Origin: Euryarchaeota archaeon UBA102
GTDB taxonomy: Archaea; Thermoplasmatota; Poseidoniia; MGIII; CG-Epi1
Direction: 5' to 3'
Length of the DNA: 21,802 bases
Assembly: GCA_002509225.1 (NCBI GenBank)
Contig: DAHL01000040.1
Location: 1 to 21,802 of the forward strand
Every line of letters starts with the position of its first letter. The stretch's first letter is position 1. Below, in pieces: positions 8,377 through 16,160 of the stretch. A program made the translations under genes and the position numbers. A model generated the notes under the pieces. The model was not told where the DNA came from, searched no databases, and saw only the letters and a list, made by a program, of their open reading frames with translations.

Positions 8377-8895
8377 ATGGGCATCTACAAAGTAAAAAGA
8401 ACACATCTAAAGAATTTAAAAGATGGTGGAATTAAAGAAGTTATAGAGAACATTAGAATACCTGCAAAAGATTATGAGAGCGTAATCAAAAAATGTCGTG
8501 AAGAAAAGGGATTAGGAAGAGGAAAACTTGCCAAAGAATCGGGAATTGAAGAAAAATACATTACTAAGATAGAAAAGAGTGGAAAATATCCACCAAATAG
8601 AAACGAGTTTTTTGGTAAACTCGAAAAAGTTCTAGGTGTTACCTTGCTTGATAAAATGAGCCCTGTAACAGAAGATGATGGGTGGTATCATACGAGTTAT
8701 GGTTTGTTGAGTCGTCTATCTGTAAGAATACTAGACAAAGGAATGGTCGAAGTGGAACATGAGATGGAAATGAGTACAGATATGAAAGAGGCTGCGGTTG
8801 CAATTAGAGCGAATAATCAATTTTTAGAAGGAATAACAGGCTATACCGCAAAGGAACGATCTAAACAGATGAAGAGTAAAGTTACAAAAGATTGA
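8377..8895 (+). CDS. HTH (Cro/C1, MBF1-like) DNA-binding protein with uncharacterised C-terminal domain
   Basis: A 172-residue probable transcription regulator. Residues 1-32 form a short N-terminal segment (IYKVKRTHLKNL). Residues 33-92 form a helix-turn-helix of the Cro/C1 type, with KLAKESGIEEKYITKIEK (50-67) as the helix-turn-helix core, close to that of multiprotein bridging factor 1. Unlike archaeal MBF1 it lacks the N-terminal zinc ribbon. Residues about 100-172 (from DDGWYHTSYGLL) form a domain I do not recognise, ending in a Lys-rich tail. A possible weak ribosome-binding site, GTGAG, lies just upstream of the ATG. Its stop is one base from the next gene's ATG, so it is co-transcribed with the Fap7-like kinase and the CDP-alcohol transferase. 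Target genes are unknown; autoregulation of this operon is a guess. Confidence 0.8.
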   Translation: MGIYKVKRTHLKNLKDGGIKEVIENIRIPAKDYESVIKKCREEKGLGRGKLAKESGIEEKYITKIEKSGKYPPNRNEFFGKLEKVLGVTLLDKMSPVTEDDGWYHTSYGLLSRLSVRILDKGMVEVEHEMEMSTDMKEAAVAIRANNQFLEGITGYTAKERSKQMKSKVTKD

Positions 8896-8896
8896 T

Positions 8897-9406
8897 ATGG
8901 ATAGAATAGCCATAACTGGTGTTCCAGGCACGGGAAAGACTACTGTATCTGCTTTGCTGAATAAGGATGTGATGAATTTGAGTGATTTATATGAAAAGTC
9001 CGCAGATGGGAGAGAAGAGGATGGGACTTGGATAATAGATACGGAAAAAATGGCCACTATAGTTGCGAACGAAAGTGAAGATAATGATATGATAGAAGGA
9101 CATTTGTCTCATTTATTGGGAATATCGAAAACCGCAATTGTCCTAAGATGTCATCCCACTGAATTGAAAAAGAGATTGAAAAAGAGAAAATACAATGATG
9201 AAAAGATACAGGAAAACTTAGAAGCTGAATGTTTAGGGATAATAACTAATGAGTGTTTAGAAGAAGAGATAGAGACTTGGGAAGTAGACACTACAGACAC
9301 AACGCCTGAAAAAACAGCAAAAGAAATAGAAGAGATTATACAAGGTTCTAAGATTTATACTATACCCAATATAGACTATAGTAACTGTATAATGGATTTG
9401 TACTAA
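8897..9406 (+). CDS. Fap7/AK6-type adenylate kinase (ribosome biogenesis)
   Basis: A 169-residue P-loop NMP-kinase fold protein of the Fap7/hCINAP (AK6) family. It shows the Walker A motif GVPGTGKTT (8-16) and the family-typical block VLRCHPTELKKRL followed by KYNDEKIQENLEAE (about 82-111), which takes the place of the lid of ordinary adenylate kinases. Known members have adenylate kinase/ATPase activity and act late in small-subunit ribosome maturation with protein uS11; that role is assigned here by family. It starts one base after the HTH gene stop and ends one base before the next ATG (TAAAATG), so translation is probably coupled in a three-gene operon. I saw no truncation. It could instead be a general nucleotide kinase, but the conserved block favours Fap7. 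Confidence 0.85.
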   Translation: MDRIAITGVPGTGKTTVSALLNKDVMNLSDLYEKSADGREEDGTWIIDTEKMATIVANESEDNDMIEGHLSHLLGISKTAIVLRCHPTELKKRLKKRKYNDEKIQENLEAECLGIITNECLEEEIETWEVDTTDTTPEKTAKEIEEIIQGSKIYTIPNIDYSNCIMDLY

Positions 9407-9407
9407 A

Positions 9408-10031
9408 ATGGTTTCGAACAATTATCGAGAATTGGGGACGCGTCTTTTGATGCCTATAGCGAAAAGATTGCAGATAAATCCAACCATACTAAGTTTAATT
9501 TCTCTTCTGAGTGCGTGCGGAGCTGGATTCTTCTTCTACAAAGCAGAATTAATGGAGTCGGGGCCTGTAGACTATTCATTATTGATTGCAGGAATTTTAG
9601 TCTTTGTAGCTGCTGTGTTCGATGCGTTAGATGGTATTGTAGCTAGAATGACAGGGACTGCATCTAAAAGAGGAGACTTAATTGATCATACATTAGATAG
9701 GGTGGCAGATATTTTGATTTTAGGAGGTATATCCCTAGGCCCTATTGTAGAGGAGAGGGTTGGCGTTGTTGCACTCTTAGGGGTTTTATTATTATCATAT
9801 ATGGGAACGCAGGCTCAGGCAGTAGGTGCGGGCAGAGTATACGAAGGTGTTTTGGGAAGAGCAGACAGATTAGTAATTCTGACCCTTGTACCTATGATAC
9901 AATATTTTGTCTATGGACCGTTTTATGATTTATACATAATGGAATGGATGGCTTACGGATTTGGAATAATATGTACAGCTTCTGCTGGATACCGATTTTC
10001 AATAATATGGAAAGAGCTTGAAAATCAATAA
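9408..10031 (+). CDS. CDP-alcohol phosphatidyltransferase (probable archaetidylinositol-phosphate synthase)
   Basis: A 207-residue integral membrane enzyme that moves an archaetidyl group from CDP-archaeol to an alcohol. The full family motif is present: D72-A-L-D75-G76-I-V-A79-R80 (8 residues) G89 (3) D93 (3) D97, which binds the metals and CDP-lipid. Hydrophobic segments lie around 27-45, 58-75, 103-125, 145-165 and near the C-terminus, fitting a six-helix topology. Archaeal relatives of this length are mostly annotated as archaetidylinositol-phosphate synthase, using inositol-1-phosphate; the exact acceptor cannot be read from sequence. The last gene of the operon, it begins one base after the kinase gene. 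The kinase/transferase pairing recurs in other archaea to my recollection. Confidence 0.88.
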   Translation: MVSNNYRELGTRLLMPIAKRLQINPTILSLISLLSACGAGFFFYKAELMESGPVDYSLLIAGILVFVAAVFDALDGIVARMTGTASKRGDLIDHTLDRVADILILGGISLGPIVEERVGVVALLGVLLLSYMGTQAQAVGAGRVYEGVLGRADRLVILTLVPMIQYFVYGPFYDLYIMEWMAYGFGIICTASAGYRFSIIWKELENQ

Positions 10032-10036
10032 AAAAA
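10030..10036 (-). terminator. T-run terminator of tRNA-Trp
   Basis: The minus strand reads seven T residues immediately after the encoded CCA end of tRNA-Trp. This is a typical archaeal intrinsic termination signal for a tRNA gene. It also sits at the stop codon of the convergent transferase gene. Confidence 0.6.
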
Positions 10037-10112
10037 TGGTGGGAGCACTGGGATTTGAACCCAGATCGGCGGGTTTGGAGCCCACAATGTTGCCGAGTTC
10101 CACCATACTCCC
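10037..10112 (-). tRNA. tRNA-Trp (anticodon CCA), intron-less, CCA encoded
   Basis: Read on the minus strand, this is a 76-nt tRNA. The acceptor stem GGGAGTA pairs with TGCTCCC (one G-T), the discriminator base is A, and the 3' CCA is encoded. The anticodon stem GTGGG/CCCGC encloses the loop CTCCAAA, giving anticodon CCA for tryptophan. The T arm is CTGGG-TTCAAAT-CCCAG. The D arm is weak, with three clear pairs. No intron is present, whereas many euryarchaeal tRNA-Trp genes carry one, often with a C/D guide RNA. A T-run terminator follows the CCA. The gene is transcribed away from rpe from a shared AT-rich element. Confidence 0.96.
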
Positions 10113-10137
10113 ATTTTCTATGGTCGATTAGACTGGC

Positions 10138-10148
10138 AATTAATAAAC
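10138..10148. promoter_or_regulatory. Shared divergent TATA element for tRNA-Trp (-) and rpe (+)
   Basis: AATTAATAAAC reads as TTAATAAA on the plus strand, centred about 26 bp before the rpe ATG at 10169 (leaderless). On the minus strand it reads TTTATTAATT, about 31 bp before the tRNA 5' end at 10112. No second TATA-like box is visible between the two genes, so both probably use this element. Confidence 0.55.
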
Positions 10149-10168
10149 ACTACTGTAATGTAGTTTTC

Positions 10169-10807
10169 ATGGTAGTAGTAGCACCATCAATGCTAGGGGC
10201 TGATTTTGGCCGGCTAAGAGAGATGGCCGAGTTGGTTGCACCCATATCTGGATATTTGCATATGGATGTGATGGATGGGCATTTCGTACCCAATCTAACA
10301 ATGGGGCCTGACACAGTATCGGCACTCAAGGGATTAGCACCATTAGATGTTCATTTAATGGTTACAGACCCTTGTAATTTCATAGAGCCGTTTACTGACG
10401 CAGGAGCTGCTATGATTTCAGTTCACGTAGAAGCCAATGAAGCGATGAAGGCCATAAGAATGATTAAAGAAAAAAATATAAAATCTGGAATTGCAATAAA
10501 GCCTTCAACTCCTTTAGAATCGGTAATGCAATTTTTAACGCCTGAATATTATGAAGCAGATATGGTGTTAGTAATGTCAGTAGAACCTGGTTTTTGCGGT
10601 CAAAAGTTTCATCCTGAAGCACTAGAGAGAATATCAAAAATTAGAGAAATGAAGCCTGAAGTAATGATTGAGGTTGATGGCGGAATTGGAACTGAAAATG
10701 CGAAAAGTGTGCAGGATGCTGGAGCCGATATTCTGGTCGCTGGAAGTGCAATTTTTAATGCTGAAGATCCGCTGGCTGCTGCAAAAAAGATTGCTGGCTT
10801 GGAATAA
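10169..10807 (+). CDS. rpe: Ribulose-phosphate 3-epimerase
   Basis: This TIM-barrel enzyme interconverts ribulose 5-phosphate and xylulose 5-phosphate in the non-oxidative pentose phosphate pathway, in the cytoplasm. It is 212 residues, normal for the family. Diagnostic segments in order: APSMLGADF (5-13), HMDVMDGHFVPN (31-42) with metal-binding His31 and Asp33, DVHLMVTDP (60-68) with His62, MSVEPGFCGQKF, the phosphate-side motif EVDGGIG with the catalytic Asp, and VAGSAIF. An upstream in-frame ATG at 10055 lies inside the tRNA gene and is rejected; the ATG at 10169 sits about 26 bp after the shared TATA element and begins right at the conserved N-terminus. Many archaea lack Rpe and make pentoses by the reverse RuMP route, so its presence says something about sugar metabolism here. 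Confidence 0.96.
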   Translation: MVVVAPSMLGADFGRLREMAELVAPISGYLHMDVMDGHFVPNLTMGPDTVSALKGLAPLDVHLMVTDPCNFIEPFTDAGAAMISVHVEANEAMKAIRMIKEKNIKSGIAIKPSTPLESVMQFLTPEYYEADMVLVMSVEPGFCGQKFHPEALERISKIREMKPEVMIEVDGGIGTENAKSVQDAGADILVAGSAIFNAEDPLAAAKKIAGLE

Positions 10808-10834
10808 AATATCGAAAAACAGCTTTGAATAGTA

Positions 10835-10844
10835 CTTATATAAT
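10835..10844 (+). promoter_or_regulatory. TATA box of the thioredoxin-fold/Ig surface protein gene
   Basis: CTTATATAAT is centred about 26 bp before the ATG at 10866, predicting a leaderless mRNA. This favours ATG 10866 over the preceding in-frame TTG at 10863. Confidence 0.65.
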
Positions 10845-10865
10845 ACGAAACTTCCGATAAAATTG

Positions 10866-13835
10866 ATGCGAAAAATTCTGATTGCAGTGATTTTATTCTC
10901 AACGGCGTTTTTTCCTGGAATTCAAGTAAACGAATTTGCACCAGTAGATAATGTGATAGCTGAGAGAGCTGTCGAAGATTTTACGCACGTAGTTATAGCT
11001 GAAGAGATGACTGCGGAATGGTGTGTGTATTGTCCAAGTGCAGCTGAAAATTTAATGAAAGTTTATGAAGACATACCTAACGAACCGTATTATGAAGATC
11101 AATTCTTTTTCGTTGCATTAATTACAGATCATGTTGAAGAAGCTGATGATAGATATGATGAATATCCAGGATCTAAAAGTTATCCAAAGGTCTATTTTGA
11201 TGGTGGAGATGAAGAGGTAGGTGGAGGGCAATCCGGTACTTCGAATTATGAAAATGCAATAGATAGTTCAGGAGGGCGTACGGATACTGATATTTCTCTA
11301 ACTATATCGATGCAACATGTTGAAGGTGATACAATTTCATTACAGACTGCAATGACTTGGAATGAGGATGGGACTACACTTAATCCAACGTTCGATGCAG
11401 TATTGAGGGTTTACATTATTGAACCAGTATCTAGATTTCCTAATTATGATGGAGATGCATATCATTACGGCTTTTTGAGTTTTGCTTTTGACCAAAATCG
11501 CAGTGGTACAGGAACTAGTATCGAACTGAATCCACACGAAGAACTCATATTGTCAACTACATGGACGGGAGAGGATCATCAAGACCTATCAGGAAATGAT
11601 TTTTCAGATATAGACTATAATAATTTAATAGCGATTGCAACGATATACAATGATGAAACGGCCACTAGTGACGAATATGCATTGCAAACTGCAGCAGCAA
11701 TACCTCCTGAAATAGATGTAGATAATGTAGATGGAGTGTTATCTGGGAATATAGACATTACCGGAAATGCAATGGCAGATAGAGCTTCTCTTACTCAATT
11801 AGAATACAATGTAGATAACGGTGAATGGACGGACGTTACAGATTCTTGGGATGGTGAAGAATTCTCTTTTGAATGGAATTCAGGTAGTGTTGCTGGCGGG
11901 TATCACGAATTAAATGTGAGAGCTACAAACCAATATGGAACTACAAATGTAGGTACGATTACTGTTGAAGTTGATAATGATGAAACGCCTCCTGAAGTTG
12001 AGATAATATCTCCTGAAAATGGATTTATTGCTAGTGATTATCTAGATATAATTGTAGAAGCGACTGATGACGTAGGGGTTCAGGGTGTAGATTATATGAT
12101 TCCATTTTCTGGACTGGGTAATTCTGAATGGCGCCCATTAGAATACGATTCTGATTATGATAATTATAAAGTAACTATAAACACTATAGATCATTCAAAT
12201 GGAGCGCATGTTTTAGAAGTTAGAGCTTATGACTCGAGTAATGTTGTTTATGACGAGATAGATATTGAATTAAGAAATGAAGAGAATGATGTGATTCCTC
12301 CTGAAATAGATTGGACACCGCCAGACACTGATAGTGCGGTTTCTGGAATTGTAGATATAACTATGGATGTAGAAGACAACTACGGAGTGTCTTACGTACA
12401 ATATATGGTAAATGCTGAAGAATGGATTGCAATGGACCAAGTTGATGAAAGTTCTACTTACAGCTCCACGTGGGATTCAAACAATGTGTGTAATGGAATA
12501 GCAAAATTCACCATACAAGCTTATGATAATCAAAATAATTTTGTAGAGATAGAAGAATGGATAGATGTGGAAAATGAAGGGGGAGATTCCTCTTCTTGTT
12601 TGAATATAGTATCACCTACTGAAAACGAACATTTAGCAGGTAATATCTCAGTAGAAGTAGTTGCCTTAGATGAAGAAGGAATAAACAATATGGAGTATAA
12701 GATTGATGGAAATGAATGGATAGATATGGAATCGGATAATGGATTACTGTACTATACTGAAATAGATACTTTGGTATTAGAAGATGGTTACCACACTTTA
12801 ACTGTAAAAGCAATTACTGGAGCCGATGAGCCGACTACCCAAGATATTGAGTTCTTTGTTGATAACACGGGACCTATAGCTGACATAACTCAAGATTTCA
12901 CTGTTGCAGGTTATTTAGTCGGATTTGATATTACTGAAATGAATGATGACACCGGAATAGGTAACTATAGTTACAGAATATCTACGGCAGAAAATGGTTC
13001 AGCATTAAGTATGTACCAAGAAGTAATCGATAACAGAATAGAAATAGACATTACATACCTAACAGCAGAAAATCATGAATTAGAGATAATGGCGTATGAC
13101 ACATTAGGGAATATGCAAATTACAACGAAGAGTTTTGTTGTTGATCATTCAAGAATAGTAAGTATGACATCACCAGAGGAATATTGGGCAACTTTAGAAT
13201 TCGAAGTGGGCGTGGTGATAGAAACTGTTTACAGAATGGATTCAGTTCTATTACAGATTTACAATCAAGATATGATTTTCTTAACTATCCCTATGTGGTT
13301 TGATGAAGAGGATGATGGAGAAAGAATAGATAGCTATACTGCTCAAGTAACTGTAGATGAACCTGGAACCTATACAATGAAAATAAAAATGGAAACGGAG
13401 CATGCTGATTTAATTGGTACAGGAAACGGAATTGTAATTGAAGATCCTAACACATTAACAGAAGTAATAATACCTAATCAAGTAGAGGCAGGTTCTGATT
13501 TTACTGCATCCATACTAATTGAAAATGAAATGAATCCAAGTAATGTGAAAGTATGGGTAGAAAGTTACGATATAGAGTTAGACAAAAATGGAAATGCATA
13601 CAGTACTCTTTTGAGATTACCAACTATAGGAAATTACAATTTACACTTTGAGATTACAATAGATGAAGGAACATTTGTAAGTGAAAATTACCAGATTGCG
13701 GTTGTAGAACCTACTATAGAAGAAGAAACCGAAGAGGAAGATGGAATGTTTGTCTTTGAAACTCCATCACTAGGAATTATACCAATAATTGTAGCCCTTC
13801 TTGTAATGAGTTTTATTACAAGAAGAAAAGACTAA
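10866..13835 (+). CDS. Secreted thioredoxin-fold protein with Ig-like repeats and C-terminal membrane anchor
   Basis: A 989-residue exported protein. Residues 1-20 are a signal peptide (MRKILIAVILFSTAFF). Residues about 38-150 look like a thioredoxin fold: EMTAEWCVYCPSA with a CxxC pair at Cys53/Cys56, and a YPKVYFDGG segment giving the expected cis-proline. A beta-rich region (about 155-280) follows. Then come four or five Ig-like repeats of about 95 residues starting with (P)PE(I/V)...SP, each with a 'VEATDDxGVxxVxYxxxxxxW' core and a 'GxHxLxVxAxD' strand. The C-terminus (last about 25 residues) is one membrane helix ending TRRKD, so the bulk is outside the cell. It probably performs thiol-disulfide chemistry or redox tethering at the cell surface; substrate unknown. 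Its TAA overlaps the stop of the convergent nnr gene. Confidence 0.87.
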   Translation: MRKILIAVILFSTAFFPGIQVNEFAPVDNVIAERAVEDFTHVVIAEEMTAEWCVYCPSAAENLMKVYEDIPNEPYYEDQFFFVALITDHVEEADDRYDEYPGSKSYPKVYFDGGDEEVGGGQSGTSNYENAIDSSGGRTDTDISLTISMQHVEGDTISLQTAMTWNEDGTTLNPTFDAVLRVYIIEPVSRFPNYDGDAYHYGFLSFAFDQNRSGTGTSIELNPHEELILSTTWTGEDHQDLSGNDFSDIDYNNLIAIATIYNDETATSDEYALQTAAAIPPEIDVDNVDGVLSGNIDITGNAMADRASLTQLEYNVDNGEWTDVTDSWDGEEFSFEWNSGSVAGGYHELNVRATNQYGTTNVGTITVEVDNDETPPEVEIISPENGFIASDYLDIIVEATDDVGVQGVDYMIPFSGLGNSEWRPLEYDSDYDNYKVTINTIDHSNGAHVLEVRAYDSSNVVYDEIDIELRNEENDVIPPEIDWTPPDTDSAVSGIVDITMDVEDNYGVSYVQYMVNAEEWIAMDQVDESSTYSSTWDSNNVCNGIAKFTIQAYDNQNNFVEIEEWIDVENEGGDSSSCLNIVSPTENEHLAGNISVEVVALDEEGINNMEYKIDGNEWIDMESDNGLLYYTEIDTLVLEDGYHTLTVKAITGADEPTTQDIEFFVDNTGPIADITQDFTVAGYLVGFDITEMNDDTGIGNYSYRISTAENGSALSMYQEVIDNRIEIDITYLTAENHELEIMAYDTLGNMQITTKSFVVDHSRIVSMTSPEEYWATLEFEVGVVIETVYRMDSVLLQIYNQDMIFLTIPMWFDEEDDGERIDSYTAQVTVDEPGTYTMKIKMETEHADLIGTGNGIVIEDPNTLTEVIIPNQVEAGSDFTASILIENEMNPSNVKVWVESYDIELDKNGNAYSTLLRLPTIGNYNLHFEITIDEGTFVSENYQIAVVEPTIEEETEEEDGMFVFETPSLGIIPIIVALLVMSFITRRKD

Positions 13836-15217
13836 GTTAGTCGTGCTTCAGTAATTGCTGCTGGAATTTTTAGAGCCAGTTCAGTAGCTAAGTATCCATT
13901 ACCTAGTTCGGTAGATGCTAATTCTCCCGCCCTCCCTACAATATAGGCAGAAAGCCTACCGGCTTGATATGGAGATAAACCTCGTGCAAGACAGGCAGAA
14001 GCGGCCCCAGCAAGAACATCACCAGTACCTCCAACCCTCATCCTAGAATGGCCTGTTTTGTTTATTTTGATATGTTCAGAATCTGAAATAATATCTTCCT
14101 TACCTTTAGCTAAAACAGCACAATCGAGTTTTATTGAAAGTAATTGTAAATTGTCTATATCTCCACCAATCCGTTTTAATTCTCCAGCGTGCGGTGTCAA
14201 GAGAGAATTATTCGTTAAATCGGAAGTGAGTTCCAAAAGAGCGTCGGCATCTATTACTTTTGGTTTTTTCCATCTACGTAATAGTTCTTTGATAGTGTTT
14301 TGAACTTTAGGATCTTTACCTAATCCAGGGCCAACGAGTAATGAATCGGCTTTATCTCCGAATCTCAAGATAGTATCTAAATGGTCAAGAGATATAGTTT
14401 CCCCTGGTAATTTCTTAACAACAAATTCAGGAGCCTGTTCAGCGATTACATCTGCAACTGAACTTGGAGCAGCTATCAAGACTAGATCGGCACCCATACG
14501 GTAAGCACCCATACCTGCCATTGATGGGGCACCATAGTATGGACCGCCACCTACAATCAAAACAGTTCCACCTTGACCTTTATGCGACTCTAATGGCATC
14601 TCAGGCCATAATTCGATCTCTCCTGGGCCTGTATACTTACTAGCTTCATCAGGAAACCCTATATTTTTAATCGATATGTGACCACAATTAGATTCAGACA
14701 TTCCTATTTTTAAATCATGAAAAGTTAAAGTGTGAGAAGGAATAACTGAACAATCTGTACTGAATCCTGAAGGGATATCAACAGATAAAATATCTTTATG
14801 ATTGTTCAATAAATTGATTGTAGAAATATATGGTTCTCTTGGTGTACCGACGATGCCCGAACCCAACATTGCATCTACAATGACGTCTGAGCTGTTGATT
14901 TCAAACTCTAAATTATCTAAATTAGAAAGATGGCCTTCCCAGAGATTTGAATTTGAAATACATAAGTCTGATTTTGGAGTTGCCAAGGGAACAATTGTAC
15001 AGCCAATACCTCGAGATTGCAATATACGGGCGGCGACATATCCATCCCCTCCGTTATTTCCTGATCCGCAAAGAAATAAAACCTTTTTAGAATTTGGCCA
15101 AGTATCTAAAATAAAATCAGATATAGCCATACCTGCATTATTCATCAATGTTTGAATATCTACTCCGAAATGAATAGAATTTTTATCAAGAACACGAAAT
15201 TCGATTAGAGGTAACAT
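13832..15217 (-). CDS. nnr: Bifunctional NAD(P)H-hydrate epimerase/dehydratase
   Basis: This metabolite-repair enzyme restores damaged NAD(P)HX to NAD(P)H. It is 461 residues with both halves fused, as is usual in prokaryotes. The N-terminal YjeF_N epimerase half (about 1-210) has GSGNNGGDGY (51-60), DAMLGSG and SVDIPSG. The C-terminal ribokinase-like, ADP-dependent dehydratase half (about 215-461) has GGGPYYGAPSMAG, GPGLGKD, DADALLEL, LTPHAGEL and the nucleotide-site loop RVGGTGDVLAG (around 394-404). The ATG at 15217 lies five bases after the exchanger gene stop, making it the last gene of the pyrE-purD-exchanger-nnr operon. Its TAG (13834-13832) shares bases with the TAA of the convergent surface-protein gene. 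Both active-site regions look intact. Confidence 0.96.
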   Translation of the reverse strand: MLPLIEFRVLDKNSIHFGVDIQTLMNNAGMAISDFILDTWPNSKKVLFLCGSGNNGGDGYVAARILQSRGIGCTIVPLATPKSDLCISNSNLWEGHLSNLDNLEFEINSSDVIVDAMLGSGIVGTPREPYISTINLLNNHKDILSVDIPSGFSTDCSVIPSHTLTFHDLKIGMSESNCGHISIKNIGFPDEASKYTGPGEIELWPEMPLESHKGQGGTVLIVGGGPYYGAPSMAGMGAYRMGADLVLIAAPSSVADVIAEQAPEFVVKKLPGETISLDHLDTILRFGDKADSLLVGPGLGKDPKVQNTIKELLRRWKKPKVIDADALLELTSDLTNNSLLTPHAGELKRIGGDIDNLQLLSIKLDCAVLAKGKEDIISDSEHIKINKTGHSRMRVGGTGDVLAGAASACLARGLSPYQAGRLSAYIVGRAGELASTELGNGYLATELALKIPAAITEARLT

Positions 15218-15222
15218 ATGTT

Positions 15223-16158
15223 TTAGAGCGATAAGTATACACTAGTATAAAGAAAATATAGAAAGAGAACAGAAAGTATTGAACTAGTCAGCGCTCCTAA
15301 TTTATTTCGAATTAAGATTACGGTGATAATTGTTGTTACGAGAAGAAGTGGAAGAGTTTGATCTAAAATTGATGTTTCTACTTCAATGGGTTTAACTATT
15401 GAAACCACTGCTAAAACCAACAAGATATTGGCTATATTAGAGCCTATAATATTACCGACAGCGATTTCGTGTTCACCTCTTTTAACGGCCGCCCAAGAAC
15501 CAGCTAATTCAGGAAGACTAGTTCCTATTGCAACAACAGAAAGACCGACAATTAGGGGTGGAACTTTAGCCCATTCAGCAATTCCTATTGCACCTTCTAC
15601 TGTCGATTGAGCCCCCAAGAGCATGACTATAAGACCTAAAGAACCAAATACAAATGGAGACTTGGAAGAAGATACCTCTACGGCCGTTTCAGAGCTTGGA
15701 CGTCTTAAAAGAGACCAAATGTAAACAAAATACAGAACTAGAAACAGAATTCCTTCAGATTTACTAACTAAACCATCGTAAGAAACGCCGTATAGAAGAA
15801 ATGCAACACCCAACATAACTAACCCATCACTAAACATAGATTTGGATGTAGAGATGGGTTTTTTGTGAATATATATACAGAGAAATATAGAGACGGGTAA
15901 AACGAAACCTATGTTAGACATGTTAGAACCGACTATATTGCCAAGTGCCAAATCGTTGTAATCCTGATAAGCGGCAAAAAGAGATACTATTGCTTCTGGA
16001 AGGCTAGTAGCAAAGGCGACTAATGTTACGCCAATGACGTGAGCAGAAACTCCTTTTTGTTGTGCTATCTTAGAAGCGTTTTCGATAAATACGTCCGCTC
16101 CTTTTGAAAGCATAAAAACTCCTACAATGAGTAAAAAAGAAGATAAGAGTAAATCCAA
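15223..16158 (-). CDS. CaCA-family Ca2+(cation)/Na+ exchanger, YrbG-like
   Basis: A 311-residue membrane antiporter of the cation/Ca2+ exchanger superfamily, expected to exchange Na+ (or H+) for Ca2+ across the cytoplasmic membrane. The protein is two inverted halves of about five helices. Alpha-1 repeat, about 44-84: VAFATSLPEAIVS then GNIVGSN. Alpha-2 repeat, about 204-244: AIGTSLPELAGS then GNIIGSN. The Glu and Asn/Ser residues that bind the ion are present in both. The start is TTG at 16158, supported by AAGGAG about seven bases upstream and by its place two bases after the purD stop; the next Met is at residue 16, inside the first helix. Third gene of the pyrE operon. In a marine archaeon a sodium-driven exporter is plausible, but ion specificity is inferred. 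Confidence 0.92.
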   Translation of the reverse strand: MDLLLSSFLLIVGVFMLSKGADVFIENASKIAQQKGVSAHVIGVTLVAFATSLPEAIVSLFAAYQDYNDLALGNIVGSNMSNIGFVLPVSIFLCIYIHKKPISTSKSMFSDGLVMLGVAFLLYGVSYDGLVSKSEGILFLVLYFVYIWSLLRRPSSETAVEVSSSKSPFVFGSLGLIVMLLGAQSTVEGAIGIAEWAKVPPLIVGLSVVAIGTSLPELAGSWAAVKRGEHEIAVGNIIGSNIANILLVLAVVSIVKPIEVETSILDQTLPLLLVTTIITVILIRNKLGALTSSILSVLFLYFLYTSVYLSL

Positions 16159-16160
16159 AA

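Noticed and set aside
10055..10168. A 38-residue N-terminal extension of rpe from the in-frame ATG at 10055
   Set aside because: It lies within the tRNA-Trp gene and the shared promoter, and Rpe homologues begin at the position of ATG 10169.
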